From Chryseobacterium paludis (GTDB lineage Bacteria; Bacteroidota; Bacteroidia; Flavobacteriales; Weeksellaceae), in assembly GCF_025403485.1 (NCBI RefSeq), contig NZ_CP099966.1, positions 2,232,001 to 2,296,000 of the forward strand: DNA of 64,000 nt. Direction: 5' to 3'. Below the pieces are notes generated by a model. The model was not told where the DNA came from. It worked only from the letters and a program-made list of their open reading frames with translations, and ran no database searches. Of this stretch, positions 8,987-16,899 are shown piece after piece; position 1 is the stretch's first letter, and every line of letters starts with the position of its first letter. A program made the translations under genes and the position numbers.

Positions 8987-9463
8987 TTATGGAGAAACTG
9001 CCATTTTCTGTGATGTAATAAATGATATTCTGGAAAATTCCTCGTCTTTGAAAAGTCTTTTCTTTTTAAGTGGTTTTCCCATATAAATCTCATATTTATG
9101 TAAATCTCTATTTTGGAAAATAACCTTTTCAACAGAAAAAATTTCTTTAGGTATATTGGCTCCAAACCATAATTCATCTGGCTTTTGCTTCCATGTTACT
9201 TCGTAAAGTACAGCACCTTCAGGATATTTGGAATCAGAATTCATTTTTGCATAAGCAGCAGCTGCTTTATTTCCATACAATGTAGACATTGTACTATCTT
9301 TTGGCTGAACAGATGATGTAATTGGAGTCATTAACAGTGGGTTTTCTAGCAATTCATCACTCTGTTTAACAGAAGCATTTCTATTAAGATTTTCTTTTTC
9401 TTCCGAATGACATGATAAGATGAATAGAAAACTTAAGACTAAATAAATAACATTCTTTTTCAT
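8987..9463 (-). CDS. small lipoprotein with P460-like segment
   Basis: 158 residues. The signal peptide ends in LFILSC (Cys18). The central segment YPEGAVLYEVTWKQKPDE resembles WPDGTVFAKTAWKQE in the adjacent upstream protein (9466-10428), which is the start of a cytochrome P460-type fold. It lacks any CxxCH haem motif. The gap to that gene is two bases, so the two are one operon. It may be a haem-free relative working with the haem protein; that is inference. The ATG at 9461-9463 is supported by the clear signal peptide. Confidence 0.7.
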   Translation of the reverse strand: MKKNVIYLVLSFLFILSCHSEEKENLNRNASVKQSDELLENPLLMTPITSSVQPKDSTMSTLYGNKAAAAYAKMNSDSKYPEGAVLYEVTWKQKPDELWFGANIPKEIFSVEKVIFQNRDLHKYEIYMGKPLKKKRLFKDEEFSRISFITSQKMAVSP

Positions 9464-9465
9464 TT

Positions 9466-10428
9466 TTATTCTACTTTTTTAAGTTGTGAAATAAGATATA
9501 AAGGAGAGGTGAAAACATAATCTCTGCTTTTCATCGGTTGGTGACACTCAACACATTCTTTATCAAAGTCAGGACGATCACCGTAAGGTTTCAGATCATT
9601 CCCTTTCCATCTTCCCCATCCCCAACCTTTTGTTTTAGTGTATTTCTTACTATCTTTTACCATAAATTCCACTTGGATAAACTCTCCTGTCGATATACTC
9701 CCATCCGCATGAACTTCCTGTTTCCAAGCTGTTTTTGCGAAAACCGTTCCGTCAGGCCAAGGATTTGTATGATGCTCTTGAATCGCTTTTACAGCAATTT
9801 CATTTCCGAAAATAATACGTGTTGAACCATTATCAAAACGATCTGTAGTACTGATTGCCTTCCAATCCCTATAGTCAGGAATATATTGTAATCCGTTAGG
9901 TGAAGGTTTGACAGTAGTATTTTTCCTGCCTTCATTCATCCATGCGTTGTATTGTTTTTCAACTTTATTCACTTGAGCAGTATCTGTCACTTTTCTTGAG
10001 GTAAGTGATAAAGCATAATTTTTTAAAATATCAACCTGTTTACCATTGAGCTTTGTTGAAGAATGTACAGCTGCATAACTTGGCAATGGCATCTCTCCAG
10101 ACAGCACTTTATTTATGGCAAAAAATAGTGTAGAATTTTGCTGAGCCTTAGGCCAGGTATTCCATTTCGAAAAATCCAAAGCTTTACGCCCGTCTTTAAT
10201 ATGAGAAGTCACAAAAAAATTAGCCGGCGTTATATTGTCATACCAATTTAAACGCGCTTCAGATGAATGACAATCGAAACAGGAATTTCTTATAATAGCA
10301 TTTACCTCTTCAGGTACATTAGACAGGTCTTGAGCAGGTTTTCCGTAATTTATTTTTTCAGGCCGGAAAAACTGAATCAAAACAAATACGATTAATAGAA
10401 CCACAAGTATTTTAGTATTTCTTTTCAT
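9466..10428 (-). CDS. haem-binding domain / cytochrome P460-like protein with two CxxCH sites
   Basis: I place the start at the ATG at 10426-10428, which gives 320 residues and an N-terminal membrane anchor (MKRNTKILVVLLIVFVLIQF). The longer reading to 10476 adds 16 unlikely residues. The first half is a Haem_bd domain with NSCFDCHSSEARLNWYDNI. The second half is P460-like (WPDGTVFAKTAWKQE) and ends with a second c-type site, CVECHQPM. Two CxxCH motifs imply two covalently bound haems. Probably a periplasmic redox protein; the electron partner is unknown. It is co-transcribed with the small P460-like lipoprotein downstream. Confidence 0.85.
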   Translation of the reverse strand: MKRNTKILVVLLIVFVLIQFFRPEKINYGKPAQDLSNVPEEVNAIIRNSCFDCHSSEARLNWYDNITPANFFVTSHIKDGRKALDFSKWNTWPKAQQNSTLFFAINKVLSGEMPLPSYAAVHSSTKLNGKQVDILKNYALSLTSRKVTDTAQVNKVEKQYNAWMNEGRKNTTVKPSPNGLQYIPDYRDWKAISTTDRFDNGSTRIIFGNEIAVKAIQEHHTNPWPDGTVFAKTAWKQEVHADGSISTGEFIQVEFMVKDSKKYTKTKGWGWGRWKGNDLKPYGDRPDFDKECVECHQPMKSRDYVFTSPLYLISQLKKVE

Positions 10429-10587
10429 TGCATATCTCTTTATAGTTAAAAAATTACAGATCAAAGATACCATCAAACAACACCTTGTGGGTTCGATTTA
10501 TGAATAAAAGGGAAAAATAGGCCGCTGAAAGCGAATATATTCTTCTGAATAATGAGTACTTTTGAGAAAGAATATCTCATTTAGCGA

Positions 10588-11700
10588 ATGAAAAAGATCA
10601 ATCTCTATACCATTACTTTTTTTGCAGTAAGTATTGTTATCTTACTGATCAGTTTTTTTTCTTTCCGTTATTTATATTCATCATCCAAGAATGATATTTT
10701 CAATAATAAGATCGAAGCGGGAAAAAGAGAATCTCGGGAGATTGGCAAATTATTGGAATTACAATTAAAGCAAGGCCTTTCCAAAGATATAGTTATTCAA
10801 AATTTACAAAGTAGTATTGTAAACACAGATACCCAAAGTGGATTCATCTGTATGTATAATAAAAATGGAATTGAGCTTTGTCATCCAAATCCAGCGCTAA
10901 TTGGTCATAAAATCGATAAAAGCAACTCTCAATTTACTTCGGATACCAAAAACCAATCAGACTTTTCAACTATTCTAAACTCCGGACAGATCAATGCAGG
11001 AGTCCGAAGTTTTCCTAAGAACAGTAACCGCAGTTCGGAAATTGTAAGTGTATATCCAGTAGCAGGAAGTGATTGGATGGTAGCCTCTCATGCTAATATC
11101 AATAGTATAGAACAACAGGTAACTGATTTGTATCAGAAGTTTCTACTTGTATTTATTATTACAAGTTTAGTTATTTTAATAACATGCTTTACTTTAATAC
11201 GATGGATTTATAAAAAGTATGAAACACAGAAAAATCAAGAGATCAATACCCTTAATATTGAGGTTAACAATCTTACCATTTTAAATAAGCAGCTTACTAC
11301 CCTACAGGAAAAATTTCATGAGACCACCAATTTCCGTTCTAATGAGGATACTTTCGAAAACTCCAGGAAAAGGCTAATCACTTACCATAAGGATGAATTA
11401 ATTTCTTTAGAAACATCGGAAATAGCTTATTTCTTTCTGGAAAATAATATTGTTTACCTGCATACTTTTATGGGAAGCCAATATTCGATCAATTCAAGCC
11501 TCGATGATCTTATTAAAGCTGTGGATAATAAGATGTTTTACCGGGCTAACCGGCAGTTTATCGTCAACATCAAAGCGATCGACAGTATTCTTGTATATGG
11601 AAAAAATCAATTGAAATTAGTAATGAAACCCGAGACTAATGACACCATCCTTATCAGTAAAAATAAGGTAGCTGAGTTTAAAAAATGGATCGAGCAATAA
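10588..11700 (+). CDS. membrane-anchored LytTR transcription regulator with Cache-like sensor
   Basis: 370 residues. Order: membrane helix (about 8-30), extracytoplasmic Cache-like domain (GFICMYNKNGIELCHPNP, later PVAGSDWMVASHANI), second membrane helix (about 187-207), short coiled coil, C-terminal LytTR DNA-binding domain (about 270-368; RANRQFIVNIKAIDSI). The sensor and DNA-binding domains share one chain, so it would act as a one-component, membrane-bound regulator with no kinase. The ligand is unknown; related Cache domains bind small organic molecules. It diverges from the haem-protein operon with about 160 bases between, and could regulate it. Confidence 0.85.
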   Translation: MKKINLYTITFFAVSIVILLISFFSFRYLYSSSKNDIFNNKIEAGKRESREIGKLLELQLKQGLSKDIVIQNLQSSIVNTDTQSGFICMYNKNGIELCHPNPALIGHKIDKSNSQFTSDTKNQSDFSTILNSGQINAGVRSFPKNSNRSSEIVSVYPVAGSDWMVASHANINSIEQQVTDLYQKFLLVFIITSLVILITCFTLIRWIYKKYETQKNQEINTLNIEVNNLTILNKQLTTLQEKFHETTNFRSNEDTFENSRKRLITYHKDELISLETSEIAYFFLENNIVYLHTFMGSQYSINSSLDDLIKAVDNKMFYRANRQFIVNIKAIDSILVYGKNQLKLVMKPETNDTILISKNKVAEFKKWIEQ

Positions 11701-11740
11701 GTAAAGTATGCAAATGTCTAAGCTAATTTATAAATAAAAA

Positions 11741-11764
11741 AACCTTCAACAAATGTTGAAGGTT
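11741..11764 (+). terminator. bidirectional terminator between LytTR gene and tRNA-Asp cluster
   Basis: AACCTTCAAC-AAAT-GTTGAAGGTT is a perfect stem, with A-runs on one side and TTTAATTTT on the other. It can end both the plus-strand regulator transcript and the minus-strand tRNA transcript. Confidence 0.8.
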
Positions 11765-11776
11765 TAATTTTGATTG

Positions 11777-11850
11777 CGATCCGGACGGGACTCGAACCCG
11801 CGACCTCCGCCGTGACAGGGCGGCATTCTAACCAGCTGAACTACCGGATC
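11777..11850 (-). tRNA. tRNA-Asp (GTC), copy 1
   Basis: 74 bases. Acceptor stem GATCCGG/CCGGATC, anticodon loop CTGTCAC (anticodon GTC), T-arm GCGGGTTCGAGTCCCGT. CCA is not encoded. Last of three tandem copies in the direction of transcription. Confidence 0.96.
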
Positions 11851-11884
11851 AGTAGTCCTGAAGTTTTCAATCAAATTTGATATG

Positions 11885-11958
11885 CGATCCGGACGGGACT
11901 CGAACCCGCGACCTCCGCCGTGACAGGGCGGCATTCTAACCAGCTGAACTACCGGATC
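11885..11958 (-). tRNA. tRNA-Asp (GTC), copy 2
   Basis: 74 bases, identical to copy 1 in the positions compared (D-arm AGTTCAGCTGGTT, anticodon GTC). Separated from copy 1 by 34 bases. Confidence 0.96.
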
Positions 11959-11990
11959 AGTAGTTCTCTTATTTCAAATAAATTTGATTG

Positions 11991-12064
11991 CGATCCGGAC
12001 GGGACTCGAACCCGCGACCTCCGCCGTGACAGGGCGGCATTCTAACCAACTGAACTACCGGATC
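11991..12064 (-). tRNA. tRNA-Asp (GTC), copy 3
   Basis: 74 bases, anticodon GTC. It differs from the other two copies by one D-arm base (AGTTCAGTTGGTT instead of AGTTCAGCTGGTT). It is the promoter-proximal copy. Confidence 0.96.
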
Positions 12065-12101
12065 AAATTTTGTTAAAGAACTTCTTTCTTTTTTGTGATT
12101 G

Positions 12102-12132
12102 CAAAATTACACCTTTTTTAATTACCTGCAAA
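12102..12132 (-). promoter_or_regulatory. promoter of the tRNA-Asp cluster
   Basis: On the minus strand TTTG (12129-12132), a 19-base spacer and TAATTTTG (12102-12109) fit the flavobacterial consensus TTTG-N19-TAnnTTTG exactly. It lies 37 bases upstream of the first tRNA-Asp. Confidence 0.8.
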
Positions 12133-12141
12133 TTATTTGTT

Positions 12142-12172
12142 AAAAAAATGCCTCCCAAAAGCGGAAGGCATT
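12142..12172 (-). terminator. intrinsic terminator of trxA
   Basis: On the minus strand AATGCCT and AGGCATT pair around a partly paired loop and are followed by a run of seven T. It lies 20 bases past the trxA stop. Confidence 0.8.
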
Positions 12173-12192
12173 CATTATCAAAGTTCTTTTTT

Positions 12193-12510
12193 TTATAAAT
12201 GAGCACTTAATTTCTCAGCGATCACCTCTTTTGGAGTAACTCCAACTAATTTATCTACAACTTCACCATTCTTAAAAATAAGAACAGTAGGGATATTTCT
12301 GATACCATACTGCATAGAAATTTCCTGATTATTATCTACATCTACTTTTCCTACTACAGCTTTTCCTTCAAAATCTGTTGCTACCTCTTCAATGATTGGT
12401 CCAAGCGTTCTACAAGGTCCGCACCATACTGCCCAAAAGTCTACCAATACCGGTTTATCTGATTTTAAAACCGTTTCCTGAAATGAGCTATCCGTAATTT
12501 CTAAAGCCAT
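12193..12510 (-). CDS. trxA: thioredoxin
   Basis: 105 residues, the standard thioredoxin length. The active site is WCGPC, with Cys30 and Cys33 (VDFWAVWCGPCRTLGP). The conserved cis-Pro is in IRNIPTVLIFKNGE. Cytoplasmic protein disulfide reductase, recycled by thioredoxin reductase. It is a single gene with its own terminator. A TAATTTTG -7 box lies at 12569-12576 on the minus strand, about 60 bases upstream of the ATG, though without a good -33 element. Confidence 0.96.
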   Translation of the reverse strand: MALEITDSSFQETVLKSDKPVLVDFWAVWCGPCRTLGPIIEEVATDFEGKAVVGKVDVDNNQEISMQYGIRNIPTVLIFKNGEVVDKLVGVTPKEVIAEKLSAHL

Positions 12511-12595
12511 TTTTTTTATTTTATTTAAATTAATATTCTATTGTATTTTTAATCCTTAATTGGATAAACAAAATTACTACTTTTCAGCAATAAGA

Positions 12596-13771
12596 CTATC
12601 TATGCTCAACATTTGTTTTTTCTATAACGAAATCATTTGAAATTTCTTTCAATGCATTCACTAAAGCATCGATGTCCGCTTTCGTAGTAAGGTGGCTAAA
12701 CGAAACACGTAATGGTGTGCAATGATCCATTTCATCATCAGATAACACCATCATCATAACCATTGAAGGCTTTGAAGCCCCGGAAGAGCATGCGCTTCCC
12801 TGGGAAATAGCAATTCCCTTCATATCTAGTTGCAGACCTATTAAAGGGTCTTTATAAGGTAGTAAAACACTTAAAACACTATCAACACTATTCTCCATTT
12901 CTGAGCTTCGCCCATTGAATTTAATGTTTGGAATATCCGCTGATAATCTTTCAATAGCGTATTCTTTAATTTCTTTTATATGATCGGCATAAGTTTTCAT
13001 ATTATTGATGCAAAGTTCTAAAGCTTTGCCCAATCCAACGATACCGGCAACATTCTCAGTTCCTGCTCTAAGGCTTCTTTCCTGAGGTCCGCCAGTAATT
13101 ATTCCTTTCAATCCTGTAGCTTTTCTGATAAAAGCAAAACCTACTCCTTTTGGTCCATGGAATTTATGGGCACTGCAAGATGCAAAATCCACAAGAACAT
13201 CTGAAAAATCAAATTCCATGTGAGCCATTGTCTTCACGGTATCTGAATGATAAAGTGCATTATTTGCTTTGCATAATTCTGCAATTTTCTTAATATCTAC
13301 AATATTTCCGATTTCATTATTAGCATGCATTAAGCTTACTAAAGTCTTTTTATCTGAAGCTTTTAATAATTCCTCTAACTTATTAAGATCAATATCTCCT
13401 TTTTCATTAGGTCGGATATATACTACCTCCACACCTTTTCTGCTCTTCATATCTAAGATACTCTCTGAAACACATTTGTGCTCTAGTGGAGAACTGATGA
13501 TCCTTTCTACTCCAAGGTGCTCTACACTGGACTTAATAATCATATTATTAGATTCTGTGCCACAAGACGTAAAAATAATTTCAGCAGGTGTTACATGAAG
13601 ATAATCAGCAATCTGTCTTCTTACATTTTCTATAAGAATTTTAGCCTCCTGTCCAAAGCTATGAGTAGAAGAAGGATTTCCAAAATTCATTCTCATGGTA
13701 CCTACCATTGCATCAATAACTTCTTCTGCAAGAGGTGTTGTTGCTGCGTTATCTAAATATACTTTATTCAT
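12596..13771 (-). CDS. cysteine desulfurase (IscS/NifS family)
   Basis: 391 residues from the ATG at 13769-13771, which gives the usual family start MNKVYLDNAATTPL. The longer reading to 13840 adds 23 residues from the previous gene's region. The PLP lysine is Lys203 in SAHKFHGPKG. The catalytic Cys328 is in SQGSACSSG. It takes sulfur from cysteine as a persulfide for Fe-S clusters, tRNA thiolation or both. It is the last gene of the operon that begins with the UbiA transferase, two bases after the lipoprotein gene, an unusual setting without other isc or suf genes. Confidence 0.93.
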   Translation of the reverse strand: MNKVYLDNAATTPLAEEVIDAMVGTMRMNFGNPSSTHSFGQEAKILIENVRRQIADYLHVTPAEIIFTSCGTESNNMIIKSSVEHLGVERIISSPLEHKCVSESILDMKSRKGVEVVYIRPNEKGDIDLNKLEELLKASDKKTLVSLMHANNEIGNIVDIKKIAELCKANNALYHSDTVKTMAHMEFDFSDVLVDFASCSAHKFHGPKGVGFAFIRKATGLKGIITGGPQERSLRAGTENVAGIVGLGKALELCINNMKTYADHIKEIKEYAIERLSADIPNIKFNGRSSEMENSVDSVLSVLLPYKDPLIGLQLDMKGIAISQGSACSSGASKPSMVMMMVLSDDEMDHCTPLRVSFSHLTTKADIDALVNALKEISNDFVIEKTNVEHR

Positions 13772-13773
13772 TT

Positions 13774-14238
13774 TTATTTTGAATATTTTAATGCTACGGA
13801 ATTGAATTGATAATTTGAAGGAATCGTAAAAACGACCCACGGATTTGACATCACCTGTATTTCCATTCCTCCAGACTCTCGCTGTGGAACTTCTATATAC
13901 AAGACATTATCCTTTATGGAAAGATTTTTGATTTCAGTAATCTTATGATCCCCGGAATTGAATGTTCCTAAGTTATATAAGACCGCTTTCTGATTTTTCG
14001 GAAAGGTGGGATAATTAACACTGCTACCTTTACCTAGTTCTGCAAGACTGGAATTAGCTTTAATTATTTTTTGAAGTTCTTCTTCATTTTTTATTATTGT
14101 AAAGCCAGCCGCTTCGGTTCCGCCCTGAGATTCGGAAACGAGAATACTTCCTCCTTTTTGTGCATCTGTCGATGTTGCTGATGGTTTGCTCATGCAACTC
14201 ATAAAGAGAGCTAGGAACAAAATAAACAGTTTATTCAT
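13774..14238 (-). CDS. lipoprotein with PrcB-like C-terminal domain
   Basis: 154 residues. The signal peptide ends in LFMSC (Cys15), followed by a Ser/Thr/Gly-rich linker. The C-terminal half (KAVLYNLGTFNSGDHKI, then LYIEVPQRES and NPWVVFTIP) follows the strand pattern of PrcB-type domains. Those are found in lipoproteins that modulate extracellular proteases in oral Bacteroidota and spirochaetes. The resemblance is by eye. It sits between the HAD phosphatase and cysteine desulfurase genes in one operon. Confidence 0.7.
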   Translation of the reverse strand: MNKLFILFLALFMSCMSKPSATSTDAQKGGSILVSESQGGTEAAGFTIIKNEEELQKIIKANSSLAELGKGSSVNYPTFPKNQKAVLYNLGTFNSGDHKITEIKNLSIKDNVLYIEVPQRESGGMEIQVMSNPWVVFTIPSNYQFNSVALKYSK

Positions 14239-14260
14239 TATTTCTTTTTATAACCCAAAA

Positions 14261-14848
14261 TTAGTGAAAAAATTGGTAATGTCCTTCATTTGCCCATTTC
14301 AGCATATACTTATCTCCCGAGGTATCTCCAAAAGCGATTATTTTATCGTATTTTGAATTATTTATTTGCTCCTGAATCCTTACCAATTTCTCTTTTCCGT
14401 TACAATTTTTTCCAATAAAATTTCCTGTAAAAATCCCATTTTTAAACTCTGCACGCGTCGAAACAAGTTCCATTTGAAGTTGTTCAGCAAATGGTTTCAC
14501 CCAGATATCCAATGAAGCGGTAACCAATAGACTCTGCGTATGATTACGATCTATATTTTTAATAAAGTCTAATGCATTTTCCCGTACAATTTTTGGATAA
14601 TTCTGTTCAAAGAACTGTTTGGATTTTCTCTCGATCTTCTCTTGAGACTGCCCTTTTAATATAGATCCAATAAAACTCTTCTTTACTTTTTCTGTTTCCG
14701 CCAGTTTTAGCTTTAACAAAATAAAAAGAGGAACGTGTTTCAAAAATTGTATATGATATTTTGTAGAATCATAAAACTTAAGATACATAAACATGGTATC
14801 CTTATAGGTTATTGTGCCATCAAAATCAAAACAATACAATTTTTTCAT
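14261..14848 (-). CDS. HAD-superfamily phosphatase (subclass IB)
   Basis: 195 residues. Motif I is FDFDGTITYKDT (nucleophile and acid Asp), motif II is LLVTASLD, motif III lies near the GKEKLVRI Lys, and motif IV is AFGDTSGDKYML. This is a complete set for HAD-IB phosphomonoesterases of the SerB/PgpP-like group. It is packed between the DprE2-like gene (five bases) and the lipoprotein gene. I infer that it removes the 5'-phosphate from the polyprenyl-phosphoribose made by the UbiA enzyme of this operon, a step done by an unrelated phosphatase in mycobacteria. Confidence 0.85.
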   Translation of the reverse strand: MKKLYCFDFDGTITYKDTMFMYLKFYDSTKYHIQFLKHVPLFILLKLKLAETEKVKKSFIGSILKGQSQEKIERKSKQFFEQNYPKIVRENALDFIKNIDRNHTQSLLVTASLDIWVKPFAEQLQMELVSTRAEFKNGIFTGNFIGKNCNGKEKLVRIQEQINNSKYDKIIAFGDTSGDKYMLKWANEGHYQFFH

Positions 14849-14853
14849 CTTTA

Positions 14854-15579
14854 TTAAAGCTTTAATTTTTTAAATATAAACTCAGGAATATTCCTGATGA
14901 TCATCATAATAATACCCCAGATTGGTAAGACGTATGCCACATTTTTCTGTTTTTTATAGGCATTATAAATAACTGCGGCAGCCTGTTTTGGCTTAGCAGT
15001 AAGCTTAGGATTTAATGGTAACCCTTCAGTCATTTTGGTTTCCATAAAACCTGGCTTTATGGTAAGCACATGTACTTTTTTGTCAAAAAGATAATTCCTT
15101 AAACCACTTAAATATGCTGTAAAAGCGGCTTTTGCACTTCCATATATAAAATTACTTTGCCGGCCTCTGTCTCCTGCTACTGAAGATAGTCCTATTATTG
15201 TTCCTGATCTTCTGCTTTCAAATTTCTGAGCAAAATAATTCATAACTGGAACTAGTTTTGAGTAATTAATATTAATGATCCTTTCTGTATTTTTATTATC
15301 ATACAATCCTTCTTCTGTCCCATCGCCTAAATATCCTGTTGCACAAAATAATAAATTTGAACTGACATTTTCAAATCGAGTATAATCTATTTCTTTCATC
15401 AGATCCAATTCGATCACTTCTGATTGTTGTAGAAACTTAACATCAATATGTCTTGCAAATCTTTCTGTTGTTTCCCTACTGGAGGTAAACAAGTAGATTT
15501 TTTCATATTTTTCTCCTTCCTGCAAAGCTTTTTCGACAAAAGCCTGTGCTACTTCAGAGGTACTTCCCAGAACTATCAT
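14854..15579 (-). CDS. short-chain dehydrogenase, DprE2-like keto-ribose reductase
   Basis: 241 residues. The Rossmann start is VLGSTSEVAQAF. The catalytic residues are in the region SSVAGDRGRQSNFIYGSAKA, with the Tyr and Lys of YGSAK. Downstream is KPGFMETKM. The combination of a GSTSEVA start with this context fits DprE2, which reduces the keto intermediate made by DprE1 to give decaprenyl-phosphate arabinose. The preceding gene is the DprE1-like oxidase, three bases away. A hydrophobic C-terminal segment (VLPIWGIIMMIIRNIP) may associate with the membrane, as expected for a lipid-linked substrate. Confidence 0.88.
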   Translation of the reverse strand: MIVLGSTSEVAQAFVEKALQEGEKYEKIYLFTSSRETTERFARHIDVKFLQQSEVIELDLMKEIDYTRFENVSSNLLFCATGYLGDGTEEGLYDNKNTERIININYSKLVPVMNYFAQKFESRRSGTIIGLSSVAGDRGRQSNFIYGSAKAAFTAYLSGLRNYLFDKKVHVLTIKPGFMETKMTEGLPLNPKLTAKPKQAAAVIYNAYKKQKNVAYVLPIWGIIMMIIRNIPEFIFKKLKL

Positions 15580-15582
15580 TTA

Positions 15583-16899
15583 CTAATTATTATTTATGAT
15601 TCTTTTGTGCTGTAAAGACACAAATTTAGGACTTTGAATGTTTTTAAGATAATTGGTTAAAGAAGATTTACTCATACTGTCTTTCGTTAAATAAATTCGA
15701 CCGCCAAACTCCTGCACAATATTATCTAACTGTTCCACCAGTTTTTTTAGTTTAGAATTTACTTTAAAGTCTAATGCTAAAGTATATCCTTCCATTGGAA
15801 ATGAATTATAGGCCTGAGGATTATCTTTTCCAAAAAGTTTTAAAACAGCTAAAAAAGAACCGTTTCCACTATTGGCAATTGTTTCCAGGATCTTCTTCAT
15901 TCCTTCTTTTCCGGATTCCTTTGGGATCACCATTTGATATTGAATAAAGCCGGATTTTCCATAAATCTTATTCCAATCATTTACAAAGTCTAAGGGATAA
16001 AAATAGGTCTCATAATCTATAAAACTTTTAACCTCTTTTTTAGACTGTTTTTTATAATACAGTAAATTGAAAATCTTTACGGTTAATGCATTCAGTACAA
16101 AACCTGGAAAATAAAACGGAACCGTCGGCTGAAATTTTTTCTTTAATCTCAAAGGACTGTTAGCCATAGATTGGGGAAGTTCATGTTGAAAAGCATGCTC
16201 GCCTCTCATTAAAATACTTCTTCCTATATTTTTACCCTTTTGTAAGCAGTCGATCCATGCTACCGTATATGTCCAGCTCTCACTCTCGTCAAATAATCTA
16301 AATATTTCATCAAGGTTTTCAGCTTTAATACTCTCCTGACGGATATAGGCTGAATCAATATTTTTAAGTTTGAACTTTGCCGTAAGAATGATCCCTGTAA
16401 GTCCCATTCCCCCAACAGTAGCCCAAAACTTTTCTGCATTTGATTCTCTTGAACAGGTAATGATTTCACCGTTCTCCGTCATTAATTTAAACTCAATGAC
16501 ATATTCTGAAAAGCAACCTTCCGAATGGTGATTTTTCCCATGTACATCTGATGCTATAGCACCACCAACACTAATAAACTTCGTTCCCGGCGTAACGTAT
16601 AGAAAATATCCCTGCTGTACTGTGATCTCCAGTACATCTGAAAGCAAAACTCCGGATTCACACTCTATGATCCCATTTAAGCGGTCAAAACTGATGAATT
16701 TGTTTAATTTTTTGGTTGAAAATATATGTTCCCCTAATGAAGCATCTCCATAACACCTCCCATTTCCTCGTGCAATGACTTCATTGTGGTTCAATACAAA
16801 TTCTTTTATCTTTTTGAAGCTGTCTTCAGACTTCATTTCCTTTTCCACTACCGGGAAATTACCCCAGTTGGTCACTTTCTGTATAAAATTAGGCTTCAT
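15583..16899 (-). CDS. FAD-linked oxidase, DprE1-like (decaprenylphosphoryl-ribose 2-oxidase type)
   Basis: 438 residues, close to the mycobacterial DprE1 length. The FAD-binding PCMH-type domain has ARGNGRCYGDASLG, then VTPGTKFISVGGAIASDVHG and HHSEGCFSEYV. The C-terminal substrate domain contains FIQYQMVIP and FLAVLKLFG. It should oxidise the 2'-hydroxyl of a polyprenyl-phosphate ribose. Its start codon overlaps the UbiA transferase stop by four bases (ATGA-type coupling), and it is followed by the matching SDR reductase. Confidence 0.88.
   Translation of the reverse strand: MKPNFIQKVTNWGNFPVVEKEMKSEDSFKKIKEFVLNHNEVIARGNGRCYGDASLGEHIFSTKKLNKFISFDRLNGIIECESGVLLSDVLEITVQQGYFLYVTPGTKFISVGGAIASDVHGKNHHSEGCFSEYVIEFKLMTENGEIITCSRESNAEKFWATVGGMGLTGIILTAKFKLKNIDSAYIRQESIKAENLDEIFRLFDESESWTYTVAWIDCLQKGKNIGRSILMRGEHAFQHELPQSMANSPLRLKKKFQPTVPFYFPGFVLNALTVKIFNLLYYKKQSKKEVKSFIDYETYFYPLDFVNDWNKIYGKSGFIQYQMVIPKESGKEGMKKILETIANSGNGSFLAVLKLFGKDNPQAYNSFPMEGYTLALDFKVNSKLKKLVEQLDNIVQEFGGRIYLTKDSMSKSSLTNYLKNIQSPKFVSLQHKRIINNN

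Noticed and set aside
8868..9086. Plus-strand ORF of 72 codons
   Set aside because: It mostly overlaps the clear lipoprotein gene on the minus strand and has a random-looking composition.
13772..13840. N-terminal extension of the cysteine desulfurase
   Set aside because: The extension reads back into the preceding lipoprotein gene, whereas MNKVYLDNAATTPL is the normal family start.
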